Positions 46,301 through 58,300 of a stretch of 64,000 bases of DNA are shown here, piece after piece (position 1 is the stretch's first letter; the number at the start of each line of letters is the position of its first letter). The DNA comes from Euptelea pleiosperma (lineage: Eukaryota > Streptophyta > Magnoliopsida > Ranunculales > Eupteleaceae). Below the pieces are notes generated by a model. The model had not been told where the DNA came from. It did no database searches and saw only the letters and a program-made list of their open reading frames with translations. The DNA is taken from positions 50,245,893 through 50,309,892 of the forward strand of contig CM068544.1 of NCBI GenBank assembly GCA_035048495.1, given 5' to 3'. Made by a program: the position numbers and the translations under genes.

Positions 46301-49300
46301 TCACTTAAGCCTCTCCTTCCTTTGCCTCTCCAATTCCTTGACCATTTGCCAATGCTCCAATGAAAGACGGGACTCGCCAAAGCTCGCTGACATTAAGCGG
46401 GCCATTGTCAACAACCTGCAAAAATTAGATCCCAAAAGCTCAACAAAACCCACCAGCAAAAATGTTACAGCAGTTAAATTGTAGAAAGATGATTTGTGGG
46501 TCCCTACGACGGACCTACTAAAGTCTTGGCTGCCAAAGCTCCGATCTTCTTGCCTAGTTGCAACCAGGTCATCTTCTATTACCTGCATACATCATCGAAT
46601 CATAACATTCAGGTTCTAAGTGTAGCGCCCAAAGTCAAAACGTCCGAGGTTGTTTACTAAGACGCATGAACTGTTTTTCAGTGACGCCGCCACATTTGGA
46701 TACAAGATCCAAAACCAGCACCATATGTCAAATCAGTGGATTCAAAGCTTTAGGACGCCATGATAGTTTTAACTCTTGGCGGTCAATGCTGAAGGTTCAA
46801 TATATTCATTTGGCACCATACATGTATGCATAACCATGAATGTTTGGTTTTGAATTTTACGTCCCCAGTGCTGCTGATTTAAGGGGGGGGGGGGAGTGGG
46901 CAACATTATAAGGGTGTTTGATACCAACTTGTTCTAGGGAGTGTGGATGTGTGCAGCTCCCAAAGGCGTGTCAAGCACTTTTTTTATAACAATCCAGCAC
47001 AATTGAAAAGCTAAAAGAACTAGGTTCACTTGCACAGGTTATACAGAGGTCTTTCAAGAGAAAACTTAAAATTCATAACCATCACTCCTACCAACATGAG
47101 CATCAGAAACAGAAAGGAGAGGTCCAGATTTCACCCCGTTGGATTATGCATATAGGTCATAATTGAAAGGCCAAGAAACAGCTGCAGTAAAATTATGTGA
47201 GAAACAGAAGTGGGAATCGTGCTGTTTTACTACATTTACAACACTAAATACAATAATGTGAGAAACGGCAAACGGGGAACTTTTATATTTCTGAGGGGAA
47301 ACACTTATAACACAAAATACCATAATTTGAGAAACGGCAAGTTCAAAAATTCCATATTTCTGATGGGAAAACAGGTTTTCCAGTAACTATGGTCTGTGGC
47401 AGTCTATTAGAGATTTCTTCTCCAACAATATCTACGGCCTGAGTTTTGAGGACTGTTGATGCAGTTTAATAGGTCCACCACGAGCTCCTAAGCTAAAAAC
47501 AACCATACGATGGTAATCATCCAATTGTCCCATTTTTTTGAAAGGTACCAATTATCCCATTCTTTCTGGTGGACAGAGAAAGTTCAGAATTGAATGGTAA
47601 CAATCATTTGAAGAAGTTGGTTTTGAACTAAGAGATCTCCTAGGTGGGACTGATCAAAGAATGGGTCCCGTCCTCTTGCTCGTGGAACCTCTAGTGCACC
47701 TTCCATATTTTGGGAGAAATGCCAAGAGACATCTGTTTATCAGAGAAGAAGTAACAAGCCAAGTATACCTTCTGCATTTCCAGGTCAATATCATGTGGCA
47801 GTGATCTTAGAGTGGCCAAGTACCACCTCCATGCTTGCAGTGCTTCCGTCCCTGTGATTACAGAGGAATCTACAACAGAAGGCTGAAAAGGCAACACGAG
47901 ATCGGCCAGCAAGATGTTCGATTTTCCCTCAGAAAGGATTAGTACTTGGACATCAGCGGACATCTCCATCTTATAGTACTGAAAATCATACTCCACCTGA
48001 AATAAACCCTAAAGTAAATATGTGGAGTTTCTAACATGTACATGAGGTGTAGCCAAACCATGCATATCGTGTTTCCAAACCAATTGGACAGATCATCTGC
48101 AAAAACATTGTCTGTAGGTTGGGGAGCACAAATCTGTTTCTTGGTTATTGTGCACCAACAATAATATACTTGATTGGGGTGCACAAAGGTAGCATATTAG
48201 AATTACCTTTTGCAACTCCATTAGATTCTTAAGCAACCTCACATTCTCAACCCCAGTAGAGTTGAGGGTCCCTTCTTTCAGTAGAGTCTCATCAATGGTT
48301 AAGTGAGTGCCTTCAGCTAGCTGAAGAACTCCAGTGACCAGTCTGATGCAAAATCAATATATGAGCTCGCAAGAAACAAAAATAAAAAGCTATTATGGTG
48401 ATACTGATGAAGGCAATGTGGGTCAACCAGGGTTTGTCTGAACCTTGCTCAAGACTAAAATCCTTTTTATAATTGTATAAGTTATGAAAATAGTGTCATC
48501 ATCGCATTAATTCAAAGCTACCTACCTGTTCGTCTGGTAATCTTTTCTTGGGGCAAGTGAAGCATTGTTAAGATACTCCACAGAAAGAGGTACAGATTGT
48601 GTAAAAGGTAGGAGAGTCTGGATCATAATGTTGAGCTGACTGCCGAAAACAGATACACTTTCTCTGCTAAAACCAGTAAGGTTAAGTGATAGCTTCCCCA
48701 CTGCAAAAGAGTCAACTCTAGCATGCACCTGCTTAAAGAAAATACATTTATTTATTCACAGAAACATGCAGAAAAAAAAAAGAGAGAAAGAAAACAGGGG
48801 GGACAAAAAAAGCTCAAAGAACTCAAACTTCTCAAGACCTAAATTTGACGAAGAAGACATGCATACTGTGAAAAGAACAAGATGAGTTTCCAGCTATAAT
48901 ATGTCAAAAGCTCAGAACCAAGACTAGGGAAGGAAAAGCAAAACAATTACCTGCGACAGAAGATGCAACAACAAGCAGTGAGCTGCTACACCATCGTTAC
49001 CAAGAACAGCCGTAAGATACCCTAGCAGATCTTCCCTTGTCCCCCTAACCAAACTGGGTATTGACTGTAACAACTTTGGTTATTTAAACAGCAGGGGAAA
49101 AACTTGAAAAAAACAAGGAAAGCAAAAAAGAGAAAATATCTTATTAAGGACACAATAGATCAGAAGACAAACTAATTATCAGTTATTTAAGTGGGGAATG
49201 GGAGATAAGAATAAGATATTTGAAAGTAAGCATAATGAAATCACCTCAATGACAGGGGAACTGTGAAGGAAGTCATGATTTGCAAGCTTCTGTTGTACAA

Positions 49301-52300
49301 AACAATGGAGGCGTGGTACCTGCAAATAAAAGTGTCACACTGAGTTTTAAAAATCCAATGAACTCATCAGCAAGAAAAGATGAATAATTAGAATAAACTA
49401 ATAGTTTCTATTGGGCTCATTGTGGTTTCAAAGTTAAAGAAACTCAATTTCAGGGAACGAGGATTGACACAAGGATGCACATGTTGTAGTTAAGACTGTA
49501 ATCAGAATTAGAAGAATAGAGAGAAAGAGAGATTTAGGGTTAGAGAGATATGAGATGAGAGAAGAGAAGAGAAGAGAGTTGGGAGAAAGGGTGAAATCGT
49601 GGTACTATGTAAAGCTCTACACGATTTCACCAATATTTTATAATATTGAACTCTTAGCATAATTACAAAGACACCCCTGCATAATATGAAATATTACAAG
49701 TCCTTGACTGACAACGCTCCCCTTCAAGCTGATGTGAAGATATCTATCATGCCCAACTTGGCCAACATATTCTGCAGACAACCTTTATTAACACATTTAG
49801 TCAACACATCAGCCACTTGATCAACTGTATTAACATAAGGTGTACAAATAAGTCCAAGACAGAGTTTATCTTTTATGAAGTGTCGATCCACTTCAATGTG
49901 CTTCGTCTTGCCATGTTGAGCTGGATTGTGAGCTATTTGTTGGCAACTTTATTTCAAAATACAAGCTCATAGGTGCTTGTACAGGGTAGCCTAGCTCACT
50001 TAGCATAATCTTCAGCCATAGCAACTCGCACACACCATATGCCATAGAATGATACTCTGCTTCAACGCTAGAGTGGGCGACAATTGGTTGCTTCTTGCTA
50101 CATAAGTGCAGTACCCTAATGTAGACCGCCTGTCTGTAATAGGTACATCAACATCCACAGGAGAAATAACAAAAGGATCAACAGGAATAGCATCATAAGG
50201 ATCAATGGGAGTTGAATTACCTGCATTGAGTTGGATTCCTTAACAATAAGATTGGACAGTGGACTGTTTCCTCTTTAGAAATTTTCTAGCATGTCTTCAG
50301 GAGCACATCATGTTGCGAAATGTTAGTATCAACAGTAGCAGTAAGATCAGAAGGAGGGTCAAATGGCACTAGTAGGATAACCCCCCCCTGAGAAGATATA
50401 GGACTCATCGATACTCCCAAACTCCCCTTGAAGAGAAGTCCATTCAACAGAGAAAAACGTTACTCTCGAAGGTCACATCCATAGAGACAAAGTGATGAGG
50501 AATAGAAGGATGAAAGCATCGATACCCCTTCTGAGTAGATGAGTAGCCAAGGAAAACACAACGCACAACTTTAGAATCCAACTTCTCTTTCATGTGATGA
50601 GAATGAACATAACATACACATCCAATAATCTTAGGAGGGATAGAAAAGACTGTACTGGAAGGAAACAGGATGGAAAGGGGAGACTACAACCCAAGGAACC
50701 TCGAAGGCATATGATTAACAAGATAGAGGCAGTCAGCACAGCATCAGCCCAATAGCCCTTTGGTACCCTTGTACCAATAAGGAGTGCACGAGCAACCTCA
50801 ATAATATGGCAGTGCTTTCTCTCAACGACATCATTTTGTTGAGTGTCGACACAGGAAATCTGATGTATGATGCCATGCTCCTCAAGGTAGGAGGCAAGGC
50901 CACGACTCATGTATTCCTGGAAACCCACTTCCAGTAAAAGCACTTCTTGTTGTTTAGTTTTTTTTGTGCAAGTCTCATATGCGGTCGGAACCCAAAACTA
51001 TCCTTATCATATTCCCTTTGCTTTGTTGTCTGTTACCCTTTTGGGTTTTTGCTTCTCTCTATCGTTTGCTCATTTCCTTGTGCATACGGCAATGAGAAAA
51101 GGTGTAGGTTCCAATAGCAGAGGCGTAGATCCACAACAGTAATGAAACCGCCATCCATCATTCCCTTTGTTTAGCGGTGGTGGAGAGACAAGTGGCGAAG
51201 GTTGACGATGGCAGACTCTTTTTGCCCCACTTTTTCCCTCTTTTCTCGCCTTCATTATAGGATCTTCTTCACCTGCAACTCCAACCCCAAATCAACGCCT
51301 TCTTCAAATCCTCAACGTTTCCACATCATCAATCAATCGTCTGATTTTCAAATCCTCTTTTACCGACCTAAATCTCCCGATCACATGAAAACATGGGGTT
51401 TGGACTGTTAGAAAACTTCGTTATGTTGAAATCTTAAAAATCAAACAACCCTAAAGAGAGAGAAGATACATGTGTGCCATAGAGACGTGCCGAGAGAGAA
51501 GATACAGGGCGCAAGAAAGACGTGCATAAACCCCAAGGGTTGAATGCAGATGGCCAAGACTCTACCCCAAAAAGTAGGAGGTTATGAGTTCAACTCTCCT
51601 TGGGGCCACCCCTTGGAAAAAGTAGTGTAATAAGTGGCTTAGTCCACATCAACTCTCCTAGTACATTCCGACACGTGTGGAAAGGGTGTGCCCCGGGGGA
51701 ATAGTCGGGTGCTCTAAGAGGCCCGGATACCCACGGTTTCAAAAAAAAGAGACGTGCGTAAGTGGAAAATCGACTTCCACTTATGAGCAGAAGTCGTTTT
51801 CCTTTAAAACAAGGGGTTCAAGAAGTTCGCTTCCGTGGGGCCTATGGGTGCAAAATCTGGGATATAGATATAGTCGTCGTTTATCCTCGATATTTGCACA
51901 CACATCAACAAATAAATAGAAATAGATCAAGCATAAAAGAATGAGAAAAGTGAGGTGCTACCCCTCTCCAACGGTAGAGAGTTCTATAAATAGAAAACAA
52001 TAGGGCATAAACATTGTAAAATAAGAAATAATATGGTGTAACTCAGGTGTATGCTAGGAATGATGCGCCCTTAGGAATTCCTTAGAGGAACGCACACATT
52101 GAGATATGTGCCCATCGGTCCTCGGGATTTGTGTGAAAAAATGGTACCCACAGGGCCCACTTTTCATCTCTAACCATACAAAAAGAAATGGCACTTTTCC
52201 GGGATTTTGTTTTCTTTTCCCGGAAAAGTGCCCAACCAAACATAGCCTTGGTGTCTAGCTGATTACACACCATCTTATAGAAAAACTGAAAAAATCGAGT

Positions 52301-55300
52301 GCACTTCATCCTTAGTTTTCATGAGATATATCCAAGTATAACAACTATATCATCCACAAACATCACAAAATAATGGAAACCAAATAAAGTAGTGGGATTA
52401 GGTCTCCAAACATCAGAATGAATAATTTGCAAAGGAGGTGTGCTTTTATTATTACTGATCGGAAAAGACACCCCACGTTGTTTAGCAAGTACCCATGTTT
52501 CGCAATTGAAGTCAAAAGACATAACACAAACTGAGGTAACAAACACTTCAGACCAAAAAGAAGTAAATGACCAAGCATGTTATGCCAACGTATTAACAGG
52601 TCATTATTGACTCTAGGACAATTAACACCAACACTAGACTGGTGTGCAATTGAATATGAAGTCGACTAGCTATTGAGCAGTTATAGTCCATCATCCTCAC
52701 ACCCACTGCCAATCATCTACCTCGTCTCCAAGTCCTGAAAAACACAATAAGTTGGAAATAAAGATAACACTGCAATTTAGGCTCTTAGTGAGATGATTGA
52801 CAAAAAGCAAGTTATTGGTAAATTTAGAAACATGAAGCACAAAGGATAAAGGTAAGGTAGGCATAGTAGAGATAGTGGAGAAGGCGCCATCTGCAACCCG
52901 AACCTTATCTTTACCAAATTAGATATTGTAGGTGGAGAAAATGGAAGACATACCAATCATATGATCGAAGGCACCAGAACCAATGATCCAGGATGGACCA
53001 TTGGGTGAAGTATACACATGGTATGCCAAACAGGATGTACCTGTTTGAGCAAGGGCGAAAGTAAATGTGGAGGGACCATCAAGCTGTGCAAGAAGTTGGT
53101 AAAGCTTGTCAAAGTCCATACTGGAGATAGCACTGGACAGCCCAGAGGAGGAAGGTGTCACATCAGACGACTCTTGACTAGTAGCATGAGCAGCAGCGTT
53201 CCCCTATTTGGCTCCAGAAGGCTTTCGAGATGAACCTTGCTTGCCACCAGAGAACTATGTAGGGTGACCATGTAAACTATAGCAGGTCTCCTGAGTGTAG
53301 CTTTGCTTGCTACAGTGGTCATAACGAAGCCGCTCGCGATCATCCGGTTCCCCATCTTTTTTAGATTCAGGCTTGGACCATTTCTAAGTGACTAGGACCA
53401 ATTTCTCAGATAACGAAACCTTAGTGTATGGCTCTCCTCCTGTTGTCTTCACTCTGGATGTAGGAGTAGACCTGTGACAAGAATGCGGGTGGTGGGTCTC
53501 TGCCCAACATTTGAACACAAACATGCTCATAATTCTTATCCAAACCTATAAAAAATTAAAAAATCCAAGTCCGTTCAACCATATTTTGGAATTGTGCATA
53601 TATCTTGGAAAAGTCCCCAAACTGAGAGAAAGTCTGAGACACTGCATCCCAAATATCTTTGGCCGTCGAGAGAAAGAGGAAACCTTTGCTGATTAATGGA
53701 TGCATGGAGTGCAGCAGCCATGACATAACCATTGAGTTTTCCACTTCCGATTTCTCAGACATAGCCTCAATCTCTAATGGTGCAATTATTCGTCCGGTGA
53801 TGTAGCCCACTTTCCCATGACCAACGATATACATCCTAGCGGATTGTGACCACTCTAGATAATTAGACCCATCCTACTTTACCGTAGTGATCTGGAGTGT
53901 CGGATTATGATAACCATGACTCCCCAGATTGGAAAAAGCAACAATAACCTCTTATTTGGCAAAGGATGATTCCCCATATGTTCTCATGATAGCATAGATG
54001 ACTTTTCTGAGAATAGAAGAACCTGAACTAATAAGTCACCTGAAAAAAGAATCAGGAAGCCTAGAAGGTCTCTTGGAGAGGTGCGATTGGACCATGGTTC
54101 AAAATCTCGGGATTGGTGGTCGAATCGGCCACTGCCGATCCCGATCGGATCAATCCAATCCGACGTGATCTCGAGAAGAGATAAAAAATAATTTAAAAAT
54201 GAGAAAAAAAAAAGGTGAAAGTCATTGAACAACAAAAAATACTAAAATACTAAAATACATATATGGGACGGATTTCTTGGCAGAAATCTCATCTTCCCCA
54301 AGATCTCCATGACATCAGAGTTTTTTCTTAGCCATTGCCCTCCTTTTGGCCCAAGATTAAGTGACTACATAGTTCTTACTCTCTTGTTCTCTGTATTTTA
54401 CTACTTCTATGAAGACATAGTTGTGTTTCGGTTTAAAACAAGACAACATGCACTTTCAACAATCTCTGCAAGTGGGATTGATGTAGAAGCTAACCATTTT
54501 GTTCCTTCTCTCTCTTAGTGGTCTCAAGATGAAGGGTCGAGGGAAGATGAGATCCCCATAAACGCAATTAACGAAGAGATCCTCTACTGAAGTGAGACCG
54601 TGCCCATAAATTCCACTGTAGAAATTCCTCACAACATCTAAAGCAGAATCTAATAAAATTAGGGTCTTTTCTTCTCCTACTGATGTTGCCGTTGTTTGAT
54701 TTTGTGATGAAACTGCAATTAGACTTTTGGGGTTCTCTTTACGAGTCCTTTGATTAGAGTTTTGTGGGTAGTAGAAAAACCCTAGTAAAACAAAAGCTAG
54801 GGTTTCTTGAAAAGGGAAGAAAGAGAAGTGATGTAATGGAAAAAGAAAGCAAAGTGGAGTTCGGGTGGAAAAGATCGAGATGGCAAGTAGTGTTAATGGC
54901 ACTGAGGAATAGGTAGTTTGACCCGCCCAAGTCAACTCTCTGGGATCGATCGGATCGGGCGATTCAACCAATCCAACTCGCCGTCTCGCTCAAGCCAACA
55001 TGATCTGGTCCATACACTGGATCTTCGTCTCGATAAGTACTGATCCAAATCGCCCGATCAAAAATGGGAGACTATCTCCAGATCGCTGGCAGGTGTGACA
55101 AGGTCTGGAGAGTCTTTTCCAGGCACTTGGGACCTGCGGCTAGCCCTGGGAGGGTCTCTAGACTCATCTGGAACCTGCATCTAGGTCTGGGAGGGTCTCT
55201 AGACTCTTCTGGAACCTGCATCTAGGTCTGAGAGGATCCCTAGACTCCTCTAGAACCTACGTTTCCTGATACCTAGGACTAGGCCTGGGAAGGTCTTCAG

Positions 55301-58300
55301 ACTATTCTGGAACCTCCAGCTAGGCCTGGAGAGTCTTCTCCAGAATCCTAGAGGCTGTGGCTAGACCTAGCAGCTATCCTCCAAGGTTCTAGAGTGGGCG
55401 GCTTGGCTTGGAGGCTCTTCTCTAGGGTTCTAGAGTAGGCAGTTAGGCCTAGTGACTCTTCTACAGGGTTCTGGAGTGGGCGGCTAGGCCTAAAGACTCT
55501 TCTCCAAGGTTCTGGAGTGGGCGGATAGGCCTGGGATCACTTGTCCTGACTTGTAGGGGTGGCGGCTAAGGTTTCTGGACCCTCTAGATGCTTGCGATTA
55601 TACCTGAGATCACTTCTTCAGGCTTCTACAACATGTGGTTGACGATAGGAAATGATCTCCTTTGGAAAGCCCTTTTCTGTGGTTTCACAATCCCTAGGGT
55701 TTTTATTTCTTCTAGGATTGAGTCATGCTTACACAAATATGCTCTAATACCATGTTGTAATTAAGATTATAATCAAAATTAGAAGAATAGACAGAAAGAG
55801 AGATTTAGGGTTAGAGAGATATGAGAAGAGAGAAGAGAAGAGAGTTGGGAGAAAGGGTGAAATTGTGGTAGTCTGTAAAGCTCTACACGATATCACTAAT
55901 ATTTATAATATGGAACTCTTAGCATAATTACATAGACACCCCTGCATAATACGAAATACTACAAGTCCCTAATTGAAAATAATACATTCTCATGAATGCC
56001 TACACACACATGGGAAAGTTTACCACAAGTACAACACGAATATGTGAATGGTGTTGCATGGTACTTGAAATTTGGTTGTAAGATGTTTCTTAAAACTACA
56101 GATCTAGGTCATTAGGTGTGTGACTATAAAACAGAAAAGTGGTGTGTCCATGCCAATAATGGGCGACCTCTTGGATGGACAATACTCCAAAATGATACAA
56201 ATTAGAAAAGCATAAGTTTCTTCATTATGCAATGTATCAGTCGACACAGACCCAAAAGTCTAGCTCACAAGTAAACATTATGTAGAACAAAGATCATTCA
56301 TTTTCTCAGTACACTTATTGGTAGCTGGATTATGAAGTTATGCACCTTGTTAGGAGGCAAATGGACCAATGCATCTTCATAAAGGCCATTGGATAGCTCT
56401 TCAAACCCGTCCTCATGAACCATAAGCTCTGGATCAAAGGTGAAGACACCAACAAACTCAAAGACGTCATTCAGCTTGAAATCAGACTCCAGCAAATCAT
56501 ATACCTACAAAATACAATTCAGAAAAAAAAAATTAGAAACATTTTCTTCAGAATAGAAGATAAAGAAGGGGGAAGTTGGAAAAAAACATGACAGGGTTAT
56601 AAAATCCAGATTCAAGTGTTAGTTAAACATGGTTGGTAGGTCTGAAAATTTTGCAATTTTAAACAAGAAAAGAAAATGTGTCTTGAGGTTTACCTTAACA
56701 ATACATGAAAGAGATTTTGTGTCAAAATCAGGCACCATATTCCGTTTGGGAGAGGTTTCTTCAATGACTGATTCTTGTAACCGAGGTGATTGGCAGAGGA
56801 CTCTACCTTCCCGCTGTTAAAAAAGAAAAACTAAAGTTTCTTAATATGGAAGCAATTTGTGACAAGTTACAGTAAAACATCAAGGTGCCCATTAACTAGA
56901 AAATGACATTAACAACATAGTGAAAGATGCAGCAAAGATGCAAGGTGATCAACTAGTAGTTCAATGTGTCCCACCTCGGAGGATCTAACATATAAAAATC
57001 TAGACTGAACAGATAGTTGCAACCACCAAATCTGTCAGATTCTTTAGGAACTTATGAAAAATAGCCAAGAAAAGAATCTGACAGACGGATAAAAACATCC
57101 AACAGATGTAAACTTTTGGTGTAGGGGATCTCTTAGTAGGACCCCCCAACAGCTAGTGCTACCCCCCTTCATGAGTTATGACCAAGTGTGCCAACAAGCC
57201 AAGCAAGCCATTGGCAAACCATCCTTACAGTCTACCCAATGGACACAAATTGTTTCTATTCTAGGGAAGCATGTTATGAATACCCATGGAAGAGATCATG
57301 TTAGTCTACAACACCCTTTCAGTTATGATAATAGAGAATTTGGATTCCCAGCAAAGTTGAAGTTCAATATTTTTAACTTATTTAGAGCTAGCAAATTCAG
57401 ATAATTAATTAAATGCTATGCTTAATCATCGGGCATATCTTTACTTTCCTAAAAATAAAAAAGTGTTGAACAAATTATGAAACTCCAACCAATCAGTTGA
57501 TACAAGTCCTTGTCAATTACCAACTTTTTGGAGCCTAGAGGTGAACCCTGCAACTCGTGATTCAAAGCCTGCCATTAAACATGGTATGTCAGAAAGAGAA
57601 ATGGAATTCGTCTGCTCAAGCCAACAAGGCAAGACGAGAAGAGACCATCCCCTCCCAAGTCAATATTTATATATGATAAGCATAAAGCATCATATATAAT
57701 GTCCCAAATAAAAGATATCACAAGCCCAAATTGAACCTGATTGGACACACTCATGGTTGCATTGGGGTCCTAGATGAAACCTAGCTTACAAACCCAATAG
57801 AGAAGACCCGAAAGGTAAAAAAAAACAGAATAGTTGGAAGTTTGACAAATTACATTTAATTCCATGCAATCTATAGCTACATCATCCTCTCTCCATCGCT
57901 TTTCTCCATGTTGGGATATCCAATTCCTACATCTAGTCATCACAGATTCAGATGAAGACTCAATAATCCACGAATTTTGTCCTGGAACCTGCAAATGAAA
58001 ATCAAGTAACCAAGAAACGTTGAATCATCAAAACAAAGGTGGTATATTTTTAAACTCACAAGTAATAGTTTTCATACAATCATGAATATGTTTCGGGCCC
58101 CATCATGTACTTCCTCACCAATTAAATAATAACTTCCGATTATAATAACTCACCGGAACACAGTATAGAAGACGACGTTCCCAAATTCGCATTTCAGGTG
58201 AGGAACCCATAGGGAACGAAGCAACATCTGTGAATTTGTTTGTCCTCCATGTTGAATCATCCTGTAAAAGTCCCCAAAAATTATTTTGATTGGTTCAAAT

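Larger units (their letters stand above)
49482..55978 (-). mobile_element. Degraded Ty1/copia LTR retrotransposon in ETG1 intron 6
   Basis: Minus orientation, same as the host gene. LTRs: 55753-55978 (5') and 49482-49713 (3'), matched along their length (TAGAAGAATAGA, GAGAGTTGGGAGAAAGGGTG). Primer site TGGTATTAGAGC (+ strand 55741-55752) abuts the 5' LTR; a GAAGGGGAGCG purine tract abuts the 3' LTR. Between them on the minus strand: gag-like sequence (53834-53556, [23 protein letters not shown]), a zinc-knuckle remnant, a protease-like [11 protein letters not shown], integrase (52580-52250, continuing at 50943-50640, [18 protein letters not shown]), and an RNase H C-terminus (50160-49780, [23 protein letters not shown]). 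No reverse transcriptase is recognisable. Stops and frameshifts abound. No target duplication remains. Confidence 0.9.

Noticed and set aside
46881..46896. Poly-G run in an ETG1 intron as a regulatory element
   Set aside because: A single homopolymer run, most likely a simple slippage tract.
54456..54971. 171-codon minus open frame in the copia leader
   Set aside because: It lies between primer site and gag, has a low-complexity make-up and no domain; treated as chance within repeat DNA.
55099..55638. CRISPR-like array
   Set aside because: Units are head-to-tail with no spacers, diverge gradually and lie in a plant retrotransposon; this is a minisatellite.
57156..57404. Small gene inside ETG1 intron 4
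   Set aside because: 82 codons, antisense to ETG1, not recognisable, with no promoter or splice context; listed only as an unassigned stretch.
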